A stretch of DNA of 11,938 nucleotides from Flavobacterium psychrophilum (lineage in GTDB: Bacteria; Bacteroidota; Bacteroidia; Flavobacteriales; Flavobacteriaceae), in NCBI GenBank assembly GCA_945866505.1, contig CAMBHH010000104.1, forward strand, positions 1 through 11,938. The letters are read 5' to 3'. Below are positions 1 through 5,343 of the stretch, one piece after another. The translations under genes and the position numbers were made by a program. Positions within the stretch are counted from its first letter, which is position 1; each line of letters starts with the position of its first letter. The notes under the pieces were generated by a model. It had not been told where the DNA came from, did no database searches, and was given only the letters and a program-made list of their open reading frames with translations.

Positions 1-938
1 GGAAGGTTCAACACTTGTCTAACTAGCCCCATCGTCAACTCCTGTCCTAATCTTTCGGCCTCACGCGTGGCGGGTACAATGATGTCGTGCAGTTCGCCGT
101 AGTTGTCGCAATTTGTAAGCAGAAACTTTTTGAGCTCACGGTCTTCGATGTCGTCAACAAATAGTGTGTAGCTTCTGTCGATGTTTGGGAGCAATCTCAA
201 TCCAAACTTGATACGTCTATGAAATTGTGGAATCCCTGATTTGTTGCGGCGTTTCAATTTTTCGACATTGTCAACCAATTGATTGGTGCCAATGAATACC
301 AGTGAGCAATAATCGGCTAGGTTATCATACAGTTCTTTCATTGCACACAAAGCGGCTTGTTTCAAGTACTCGCTTTCGTCAATAATCAACATTGGTTTGT
401 GTCCGTAGTTTTTAAGCATTGCCATTTTAGAAGCGATTTGGCGAATCTTAGTCGATTTAGATCTACCGGTGGCGTGTATCTTCAATTCGTCTACAATTTT
501 GTCAATCAAGTCGCCAAGGGTGTCGCTAGATCCTGCGGTTACGATATAAGTATCAAGAGGATTTTTAGCAGCAAATAAAGCAGCGGTGTACGACTTGCCA
601 CAACCAGTCTCGCCAATCAAAGTGATGGTTAAATGATGTTGTTTTGCATCTTGCAAATTGGCGAAGATGGAATTGGCCTGAGCCGTTGGTTGGGTTTGCC
701 AATATACTTTCTCCGTTGCAAAACCGCAAAGTGTGGCTAAAGCGTTGAAATGTTTTGCAGGAATAAAACCTTGGACGTCGCCAGAGTTATACATAAAGTT
801 GCTTCCGGGTTTAAGAATAATTGACACATATTCTTTGCGCACTCCTGATTTGTTAGAGACGTCGGCTTGTGTCATTTTGTGCTCAGCTATATAAGCATTG
901 AGGGCGTTTACGATTTCAATTTTGGTAATGTGTTCCAT
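1..938 (-). CDS. MuB-like AAA+ transposition ATPase (partial, 3' end outside window)
   Basis: In the Mu family, MuB binds target DNA as an ATP-dependent filament, delivers it to the transposase and stimulates strand transfer. Starting from the ATG at 938, 312 codons are visible and the frame stays open to the window edge. Residues about 5-75 form a helix-turn-helix-like region (MTQADVSNKSGVRKEYVS), as at the MuB N-terminus. A Walker A motif GETGCGKS lies at 109-116 and a Walker B motif MLIIDE at 183-188 (D187, E188), followed by a sensor-1-like FIGTNQ. Mu MuB is 312 aa, so little of the C-terminus is probably missing. The start codon follows the transposase stop with a one-base gap, indicating translational coupling within one early operon. 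No Shine-Dalgarno is seen. The N-terminal HTH and the preceding gene favour MuB over a Tn7 TnsC. Confidence 0.88.
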   Translation of the reverse strand, partial: MEHITKIEIVNALNAYIAEHKMTQADVSNKSGVRKEYVSIILKPGSNFMYNSGDVQGFIPAKHFNALATLCGFATEKVYWQTQPTAQANSIFANLQDAKQHHLTITLIGETGCGKSYTAALFAAKNPLDTYIVTAGSSDTLGDLIDKIVDELKIHATGRSKSTKIRQIASKMAMLKNYGHKPMLIIDESEYLKQAALCAMKELYDNLADYCSLVFIGTNQLVDNVEKLKRRNKSGIPQFHRRIKFGLRLLPNIDRSYTLFVDDIEDRELKKFLLTNCDNYGELHDIIVPATREAERLGQELTMGLVRQVLNL

Positions 939-939
939 T

Positions 940-3048
940 TTAAAGGTAGTTTGAGATGTCTATTTTTTGTTTGTTGTAATTATCCTGGTCTTGGTTCCAA
1001 TTTTCGTGGAGCTCCTTTTTATCGGAGGTGGCTTGCACTTCGATAAGGTGCTGCGTTTTGGCTTGGAGGCGGTTTTCTGATTTGCGGTCTTTGTGTTGGC
1101 CTCGGGAATCGGTAATTAAAAGTTTAGATAGTGTGTCATTGAAGAGTTCAGGGCGGTTATTGAAAAGACTTTCGTTTAGTAAGTCTCTTTTGCAAACTTC
1201 ATCAGTGATGTAATTCAGAATGTCTAAATTGTGATTTTTAACCTCTGAAAGTTTCAACGCATCGCCTTCGGTTCTTTCGGCAAGTGCCATTGGTTGGATG
1301 TGTTTTTGTTCTAATAGAAATTCGTAGGTTCCAATAATTTCGACTAGTTTACTATTCGTAGATTTAGCATTTACGGCCAACACTTTAGACAAATTCTGAG
1401 GATCAAATTTTAAAGCCCAATCCAAATGCGCCTGTCTTCTAAAATTGGTGTCAAAACAATCATAAGCTAGTTTTTGTCCGTTGAGAGTTGCGAGTAATCC
1501 TGGTCCTTCTAATCTGTTGGTGAATCCTGTAGTTTCGCCAAGGTATCTGAGGTACATTTCAAAGTTTAAAACCGATTTAAATTCGTCTTTAACACCTGCC
1601 CAATTTTGTATATATTCTGCTCTTTTTTGTGCTCTATCTGCTTCAATGATGGCGTCTATTTGTTTTCGACAACCCCTTTCGTCAGGAAAAGAGCGTTTGT
1701 TTTTGTTGATGGCATCAACATTTGGTTGATTTTTTGAACCTGTGCTAACGTTATAACCTGACCAATTAGGCTCTTTTTGACAATGTTTTTTATTGAATTG
1801 TCCAAAGAAGGGTTCTATTATTTTAGCCTGAGCATTTCCAACCTGGGCAGGAGTAAAATGGCTAGAACAAGCCTCATACACTGGTTTTAAATTTTTCATT
1901 TGATAATGATCTGATTGTAGCTGATATGGGCGATACATATCGCCAAACAACTCCTGAGTATGTTGAAAAGCATTTCGTAAAGCCGCCTTTATCAAATCCG
2001 GGGATTCATCCTTATCCACAGCGTAACCAATGATGTATTTATTTGTTGGATCTACAACCATTACTGTTGTAAGACGATTGTGATAAGTAGTATTTGTTTT
2101 GCCGTGTTTGTCGATATAGGTTTGCTGATATAGAAGCTCTGTTTTCCATCCATCCAACACCCAATATAACATCGAATTTTTCGGGGCAAATCGTTTGTTT
2201 TGCATCAAAAGGTTACTTTTCAATGCTTTGATGCCTTTTCGTCCAGCAGTAACCGTGAGTTGCATTTTTTCTTTTCTATTGCCTACGGTTTGCGCTGAAA
2301 TGCTTTTCCAGTTTGCCTTACTAGCCACTTCGTTGTAATATCTAGCAACTTGGGCATTGTCAAAATTGTTAGGTAATGCAATCAATGCGTCAAGCAGTGC
2401 AGTTTGTTCCTCACCTTTCAAACCGGCAGCATTTGAGTTTTGAAGTCGCCCGGATATAAACGAAACGTAACCGTGTTTTAAAAATTCATTGTACCGGATG
2501 CGTAACCCTCTGGATGTAGTTGGTAAATTGTGAGCCACCTCACGAAAGCAGTTCACATCGTTAGAAAGTGATTGCCACATATCGACTTGAACACCACCGA
2601 GTGCTTTGATGTATGCTTTACGATTTGTTTTGCAATTGATCACCGCATTCATAACCGAGGCGTTGTAGAGATATGTTTCAATAAGTTTTAAATCGAGTTT
2701 ACGATTGTCATCGCCGTAGGTATAGGCATTATAAAAATCCCAAGCCTTACGATCTGGCTGATAATGACTAGCGAAAAATGATCGTTTGATTTCTGTTTTA
2801 GGATTCCCGAATTTTAGAGTAAGGCTATCTTTCCAATCTTGACAAAGGGAGGAGTAAAGTGCTAGGGCGTCGTAATTTAATGATGCACGGCGAAGTTGGG
2901 TTTCTATACTAGTTTTACTTTTAAATCTTAAATTCAAAGCGTTGTAACTAATAAGGCCTAAACTTTCAGGGTGATTACTTCGGTCAAAAATCAAATATTT
3001 AATTTTCACTCCTAGCTTGTTATCGTAATATTCGTATGGATTTTCCAT
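940..3048 (-). CDS. MuA-like DDE transposase (rve core plus Mu C-terminal domain)
   Basis: This 702-aa protein should bind the element ends, nick the 3' ends and join them to target DNA, driving both integration and replicative transposition. Residues 1 to about 230 are helical and basic, the expected place for end-binding domains. The RNase H-fold core runs from about 290 to 440. A plausible catalytic triad is D299 (YWVLDG), D380 (QLQSD) and E412 (AKIIEPFFGQF). The last motif resembles the K..iE..fg signature around the DDE glutamate in this superfamily. The stretch from about 490 to 560 fits the beta-barrel Mu C-terminal domain, and the charged tail after 650 is where MuA contacts MuB. The length is close to Mu MuA (663 aa). 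The triad spacing (81 and 32) differs from MuA (about 67 and 56). The gene sits between the micro-ORF and the MuB-like gene in the early operon. Confidence 0.9.
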   Translation of the reverse strand: MENPYEYYDNKLGVKIKYLIFDRSNHPESLGLISYNALNLRFKSKTSIETQLRRASLNYDALALYSSLCQDWKDSLTLKFGNPKTEIKRSFFASHYQPDRKAWDFYNAYTYGDDNRKLDLKLIETYLYNASVMNAVINCKTNRKAYIKALGGVQVDMWQSLSNDVNCFREVAHNLPTTSRGLRIRYNEFLKHGYVSFISGRLQNSNAAGLKGEEQTALLDALIALPNNFDNAQVARYYNEVASKANWKSISAQTVGNRKEKMQLTVTAGRKGIKALKSNLLMQNKRFAPKNSMLYWVLDGWKTELLYQQTYIDKHGKTNTTYHNRLTTVMVVDPTNKYIIGYAVDKDESPDLIKAALRNAFQHTQELFGDMYRPYQLQSDHYQMKNLKPVYEACSSHFTPAQVGNAQAKIIEPFFGQFNKKHCQKEPNWSGYNVSTGSKNQPNVDAINKNKRSFPDERGCRKQIDAIIEADRAQKRAEYIQNWAGVKDEFKSVLNFEMYLRYLGETTGFTNRLEGPGLLATLNGQKLAYDCFDTNFRRQAHLDWALKFDPQNLSKVLAVNAKSTNSKLVEIIGTYEFLLEQKHIQPMALAERTEGDALKLSEVKNHNLDILNYITDEVCKRDLLNESLFNNRPELFNDTLSKLLITDSRGQHKDRKSENRLQAKTQHLIEVQATSDKKELHENWNQDQDNYNKQKIDISNYL

Positions 3049-3084
3049 TTAATTATTTAATTTGTTCCCGCCTCTGGGTTGGGG

Positions 3085-3204
3085 TTATAATTTTAGAATT
3101 CCACTATAAGAAATACTAACCACCACTCCTGCTCTTACAGTGATGGTTTCGATTACTTCTGTTGTAAAATCTTTATCAACGTGGTGTATGATCTGTACTC
3201 TCAT
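3085..3204 (-). CDS. 39-aa hypothetical protein in the phage early operon
   Basis: This is a short ORF with an ATG at 3204 and a TAA at 3085-3087. It starts two bases after the stop of the 66-aa regulator gene and ends 36 bases before the transposase start, so the early operon would be almost continuous coding. The product begins MRVQIIHHVDKDFTTEVIET and continues with a hydrophobic, beta-strand-like stretch (TVRAGVVVSISYSGILKL). There is no signal peptide and no family I recognise. Tight spacing on both sides is the main reason to call it real. It could instead be a spurious ORF in a leader that tunes transposase translation. Short ORFs of unknown role are common between ner and A in transposable phages. 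Confidence 0.55.
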   Translation of the reverse strand: MRVQIIHHVDKDFTTEVIETITVRAGVVVSISYSGILKL

Positions 3205-3206
3205 AA

Positions 3207-3407
3207 TTATAAATTTTCGATTGTTTTATTGATTTCTTTTTCCATCAGTTTATAATCATCACAAATTTTTGTGGAAGAGTCGCTAGTTCTATCGCCCCGA
3301 AGAGAAGCTTGTATAAACTGAGTAGTCATACCGTACTTTTTTTTTATTTTTTGGATAATTACAGGATTATAACTTGCGTAGTCTTTTTTTTGTTTATTTT
3401 TGCTCAT
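3207..3407 (-). CDS. Small early regulator in the Ner position (putative DNA-binding protein)
   Basis: This 66-aa basic protein is the first gene of the leftward early operon, divergent from the repressor. The segment from about residue 17 to 50 (VIIQKIKKKYGMTTQFIQAS, then LRGDRTSD) has the spacing of a helix-turn-helix: a helix, a turn at GMT, then a recognition-like helix followed by an SLRGDRTS segment. This type of 60-70-aa protein recurs in Bacteroidota mobile elements. In Mu, the gene at this position is ner, a Cro-like protein that shuts down early and repressor transcription after infection. That role is inferred from position here; Mu Ner similarity at the sequence level is not evident. 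The ATG at 3407 lies 26 bases downstream of a perfect TAnnTTTG box, and the frame ends two bases before the next ORF. Confidence 0.75.
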   Translation of the reverse strand: MSKNKQKKDYASYNPVIIQKIKKKYGMTTQFIQASLRGDRTSDSSTKICDDYKLMEKEINKTIENL

Positions 3408-3433
3408 TGCTTTTTTTGTTTCAAATTGTTAGG

Positions 3434-3441
3434 CAAATATA
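3434..3441 (-). promoter_or_regulatory. Phage early promoter -7 box (TATATTTG)
   Basis: On the minus strand this reads TATATTTG, a perfect match to the Bacteroidota -7 consensus TAnnTTTG, 26 bases upstream of the start codon of the first early gene. No TTTG is present about 19-21 bases upstream, so the -33 element is weak or absent, which would fit a regulated promoter. The box overlaps the first of three ATATAGAAA repeats. Confidence 0.6.
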
Positions 3442-3477
3442 TAGAAATATTGATATAGAAAAAATAAAATATAGAAA
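3439..3477 (+). promoter_or_regulatory. Candidate repressor operators: three direct ATATAGAAA repeats
   Basis: ATATAGAAA occurs at 3439-3447, 3453-3461 and 3469-3477, spaced 14 and 16 bases apart, all inside the 72-bp gap between the divergent repressor and early operon. The first copy overlaps the early -7 box, the others lie over its upstream region, and the third ends two bases before the first possible repressor ATG. A protein bound here could silence the early operon and also affect repressor synthesis. Binding by the S24 repressor or the 66-aa regulator is inferred. The region is very A/T-rich, so some repetition could be chance. Confidence 0.5.
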
Positions 3478-3479
3478 AA

Positions 3480-4223
3480 ATGATATATTTTTTTTCACGC
3501 CTCGATAGGTATATGGAATTCAAGGGATTGAATGACAATAAGGTCACGATTGAAACAGGCATTTCTAATGGTTTAATTGGAAAAGCTAGAAAAAGAGGTG
3601 CGCTATCTCAAGACAATATATCAAAAATTCTACATACGTATAGAGATCTTGATGCTAATTGGTTATTTACAGGTAAAGGGGAGATGATAAAAGAAGTTAA
3701 TGTTGTTGAAAAATGGATAGAGGAGGAGAGGAAAGAGCGTACAGATTTAATCTTAAATGATCCGAATAGTATTTATAGATTAAAAACAGATAATAACGTA
3801 GAAAGCCAATTAATACCATTATATAACCTAGAGGCTTCCGCTGGAATTGTCACTTTATTTAAAGATAATCACGAAATAGAACCCATTGATTACATTCAAA
3901 TTCCAAATCTTCCTAAATGCGATGGAGCCGTTCATATTTCTGGAGACAGTATGTATCCATTATTAAAAAGTGGTGATATAGTGATGTACAAGCAAGTACA
4001 CGACATAAAAGATGGAATTTATTGGGGCGAAATGTATTTAGTATCTATCCAGGACAATGGTGATGAAATGGTAATGGTTAAATATATTAAAAAATCAGAA
4101 AGAGATGGATATATCAAACTGGTATCCCAAAATAAACACCACGAGGATCGAGAAGTTTTACTTAAAAAAGTAAAGGCTTTAGCACTAATTAAAGCTAGTA
4201 TTAGGATTAATTCTATGTCTTAA
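3480..4223 (+). CDS. Prophage repressor, N-terminal HTH region plus S24/LexA-type peptidase domain
   Basis: This 247-aa protein should hold the prophage dormant by binding operators in the divergent gap. Residues about 5-68 form an XRE-type DNA-binding region (GLNDNKVTIETGISNGLIG) typical of Bacteroidota S24 repressors. Residues about 110-240 are the S24 domain. The catalytic serine is S157 in HISGDSMYP and the partner lysine is K201 in VMVKYIKK. An Ala-Gly pair at 121-122 (EASAGIV) sits where LexA/CI proteins self-cleave, so RecA-stimulated autocleavage after DNA damage is plausible; some family members keep the fold without being shown to cleave. The ATG at 3480 lies just after the third operator-like repeat. 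The alternative M12 at 3513 (MEFKGLND) would keep the whole HTH and cannot be excluded. The gene has its own terminator downstream and is transcribed toward the phage end, as Mu c is. Confidence 0.88.
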   Translation: MIYFFSRLDRYMEFKGLNDNKVTIETGISNGLIGKARKRGALSQDNISKILHTYRDLDANWLFTGKGEMIKEVNVVEKWIEEERKERTDLILNDPNSIYRLKTDNNVESQLIPLYNLEASAGIVTLFKDNHEIEPIDYIQIPNLPKCDGAVHISGDSMYPLLKSGDIVMYKQVHDIKDGIYWGEMYLVSIQDNGDEMVMVKYIKKSERDGYIKLVSQNKHHEDREVLLKKVKALALIKASIRINSMS

Positions 4224-4284
4224 TATTTCAATTAGCTAAAAATCAATAACTTGCCAATTTAAAATATATTTTTTTGTGTAATAC

Positions 4285-4307
4285 GGGGTATCTTACCCCC
4301 TTTTTTT
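4285..4307 (+). terminator. Rho-independent terminator of the repressor gene
   Basis: GGGGTA at 4285-4290 pairs with TACCCC at 4294-4299 across a TCT loop, followed after one C by seven Ts at 4301-4307. It lies 62 bases after the repressor stop codon and points the right way to end that transcript. Confidence 0.8.
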
Positions 4308-4374
4308 ATGGCTTTTTTTGAATAATTATACATTTAGGGGGTATTATTAGGTGTATTTTTATGTAAGTTTCGCA

Positions 4375-4408
4375 CGACCCATTAGACGACCCATTAGGCG
4401 ACCCAATA
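4375..4408 (+). repeat. 12-bp tandem repeat, CGACCCATTAG units
   Basis: CGACCCATTAG occurs at 4375-4385 and exactly again at 4387-4397, and a degenerate third copy CGACCCAATA lies at 4399-4408, giving a 12-bp period. The units share CGACC with the two CGACCTTTTTTAT repeats nearer the presumed element end, so all could be binding sites for one protein. With only three units and no spacers this is not a CRISPR. Confidence 0.6.
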
Positions 4409-4456
4409 TTAAAATTTGCTTTTTTTGTCATTTCCTAAATTGTACCGGATAGCCAT

Positions 4457-4481
4457 AAAAAAAACCTCAATAAATGAGGTT
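4457..4481 (-). terminator. Minus-strand hairpin terminator facing into the phage
   Basis: AACCTCA at 4463-4469 and TGAGGTT at 4475-4481 form a 7-bp stem with a 5-base loop. Read on the minus strand, the stem runs into eight Ts (As at 4457-4464 on the plus strand). No minus-strand gene is visible between here and purC, whose own terminator is at 5295-5322. It may therefore block transcription entering the phage end from outside, or belong to an untranslated RNA. Inference; the hairpin itself is clear. Confidence 0.6.
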
Positions 4482-4537
4482 AAATAGTGTTTAAATAAGC
4501 TTTAAATCCCTTTTAAATAGTAGTATTGCGGGTATTT

Positions 4538-4619
4538 CTACCAGTCAATGGTAGATCGCGGCTAATGCAGGCTATTAATGGTTAATTCAACGGTAGTAAA
4601 GTAGTAGTTAATGGTAGAT
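4538..4619 (+). repeat. CTACCA/TGGTAG palindrome and AATGGTAGAT direct repeats
   Basis: CTACCA at 4538-4543 and TGGTAG at 4549-4554 form a perfect 6-bp inverted repeat around GTCAA. The right half extends to AATGGTAGAT (4547-4556), which recurs exactly at 4610-4619, with a related TTAATGGTTAA at about 4575-4585. The roughly 30-bp spacing suggests protein-binding sites on the phage end, but no function can be assigned. Confidence 0.45.
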
Positions 4620-4648
4620 AAAAGGAAGTTTTGTTTCTATGTACTTTT

Positions 4649-4702
4649 CGACCTTTTTTATTGTGAACTCCTTATTTTATTGGCTTTTCCGACCTTTTTT
4701 AT
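4649..4702 (-). repeat. Candidate transposase-binding repeats CGACCTTTTTTAT (two copies)
   Basis: CGACCTTTTTTAT occurs at 4649-4661 and 4690-4702, 41 bases apart, each preceded by a TTTTC-type run. Read inward on the minus strand the sites are ATAAAAAAGGTCGAAAAG and ATAAAAAAGGTCGGAAAAG. Their shared TCG followed by an A-run recalls the CGAAA core of Mu end-binding sites. Mu ends carry several such sites in a row, so these are candidate internal sites for the transposase encoded at 940-3048. This is inference from position and repetition. Confidence 0.45.
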
Positions 4703-4791
4703 ATTGTATATCTTTGGAAGGTTTGTTTTGTGGCCTATATATTTAAACTATTTATGTGAATAAAAAGAATCAAGTCGATAAAAAAAGAAAA

Positions 4792-4795
4792 TACA
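4792..4795 (+). other. Candidate outer terminus of the Mu-like element (TACA | host)
   Basis: Mu-type elements end in 5'-TG...CA-3'. Between the last CGACC repeat (ending 4702) and the DUF1801 gene, only two CA dinucleotides exist on the plus strand, at 4771-4772 and 4794-4795. The second is TACA, which inward reads TGTATTTTCTTTTTTTATCG, sharing TGTA with the Mu ends. It would place the insertion 49 bases upstream of the probable DUF1801 start. The opposite end and the expected 5-bp duplication are outside the window. Confidence 0.35.
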
Positions 4796-4844
4796 AATGC
4801 TCCAATTAAAAAATATTAATACCTTTACTTTAAATCAAAAAGAT

Positions 4845-5309
4845 ATGCAATCTACAGCTAAAACAGTCGAAGGTTATCTAAATGAGCTTCCAGAAGAAAG
4901 AAAAACTGCATTTTCAAGGCTTCGCGAAAGTATTTTGAAAACTATTCCAAAGGGATTTGAGGAACAAATGAGTTATGAAATATTAGGCTATGTAGTTCCA
5001 CATTCTATATATCCAAGTGGTTATCATTGTACTCCTATACTTCCGCTACCTTTTATGAGTATTGCTTCCCAAAAGAATTACATCGCTTTGTATCATATGG
5101 GAATTTATGCGAATCCGGAACTATTGGAATGGTTTACAACTGAATACCCCAAACATAGCACCCAAAAATTAGATATGGGAAAAAGCTGCATCCGTTTCAA
5201 GAAATTGGATCAAATTCCTTTTGATTTAATTGCGGAGCTAGCAGGAAAAATGACTGCAGAAGATTGGATCAATTGCTATGAAACCCAAATAAAGAAGCCG
5301 TCCCGATAA
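4845..5309 (+). CDS. DUF1801 domain protein
   Basis: This is a conserved soluble protein of the DUF1801 family (YdhG-like), about 154 aa from the ATG at 4845; its biochemical role is unknown. The body shows the family pattern: TVEGYLNELPEERKTAFSRL near the N-terminus, then IPKGFEEQMSYEILGYVVP, then a central IALYHMG, and a C-terminal DMGKSCIRFKKLDQIP segment. An in-frame ATG at 4797 would add 16 residues, but homologues usually begin at MQS..TVE..L. The 4797 codon would also sit two bases inside the host side of the presumed phage junction, so 4845 is preferred. No signal peptide or membrane segment is seen. The stop codon lies in the loop of the terminator shared with convergent purC, so the last five residues (KPSR and the preceding K) are largely encoded by the stem. 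Insertion of the phage may have separated this gene from its native promoter. Confidence 0.85.
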   Translation: MQSTAKTVEGYLNELPEERKTAFSRLRESILKTIPKGFEEQMSYEILGYVVPHSIYPSGYHCTPILPLPFMSIASQKNYIALYHMGIYANPELLEWFTTEYPKHSTQKLDMGKSCIRFKKLDQIPFDLIAELAGKMTAEDWINCYETQIKKPSR

Positions 5310-5322
5310 GTCGGGACGGCTT
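5295..5322. terminator. Bidirectional terminator between DUF1801 and purC
   Basis: AAGCCGTCCCGA (5295-5306) and TCGGGACGGCTT (5311-5322) form a perfect 12-bp GC-rich stem with a TAAG loop. T-rich tracts follow on both strands (TTTCTTAT on plus; CTTCTTTATTT on minus). It ends the DUF1801 transcript and, 21 bases past its stop, the purC transcript. The DUF1801 TAA is at 5307-5309, within the loop. Confidence 0.9.
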
Positions 5323-5343
5323 TCTTATAAAAAAGAATTCAGT

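Larger units (their letters stand above)
1..4795 (-). mobile_element. End segment of a Mu-like transposable prophage (c / ner / A / B module)
   Basis: The gene set and order match the left end of transposable phage Mu: a repressor transcribed toward the phage end, and divergently a small Ner-position regulator, a DDE transposase (A) and an AAA+ target-selection ATPase (B). The element is reversed here, so its outer end lies to the right of the repressor and its body continues leftward beyond position 1. Flavobacterial housekeeping-type genes begin right of about 4845. The right boundary is placed at 4795 because a TACA ends there, reading TGTA inward on the minus strand like the Mu termini, and because candidate transposase-binding repeats lie just inside it. 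The boundary is inferred; the far end and the target-site duplication are not visible. An alternative end near 4332 (TACA there) is less likely because it would leave the CGACC repeats outside the element. Confidence 0.75.

Noticed and set aside
357..578. 73-aa plus-strand ORF
   Set aside because: It lies entirely antisense to the MuB-like ATPase, whose Walker motifs are in the opposite strand; no independent start or family features.
1481..1729. 82-aa plus-strand ORF with a hydrophobic stretch
   Set aside because: Antisense shadow of the transposase C-terminal half; the real coding frame is unambiguous there.
1..3048. Tn7-type TnsB/TnsC pair
   Set aside because: The ATPase has a MuB-like N-terminal HTH, and the pair sits behind a repressor/Ner-position switch as in Mu; no TnsA or TniQ is seen in the window.
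4375..4408. CRISPR-like array
   Set aside because: Units are 11-12 bp, directly abutting, three in number, with no spacers and no cas genes nearby.
4409..4456. 15-codon minus-strand ORF following the hairpin T-run, possibly the start of a decayed integrase or HU-type gene
   Set aside because: Too short, followed by stops in its frame, and its N-terminal sequence is not specific enough to name a family.
4797..4844. Longer N-terminus for the DUF1801 protein starting at ATG 4797
   Set aside because: The extra 16 residues are outside the family pattern, and the codon would sit at the proposed phage junction; the ATG at 4845 matches the usual start.
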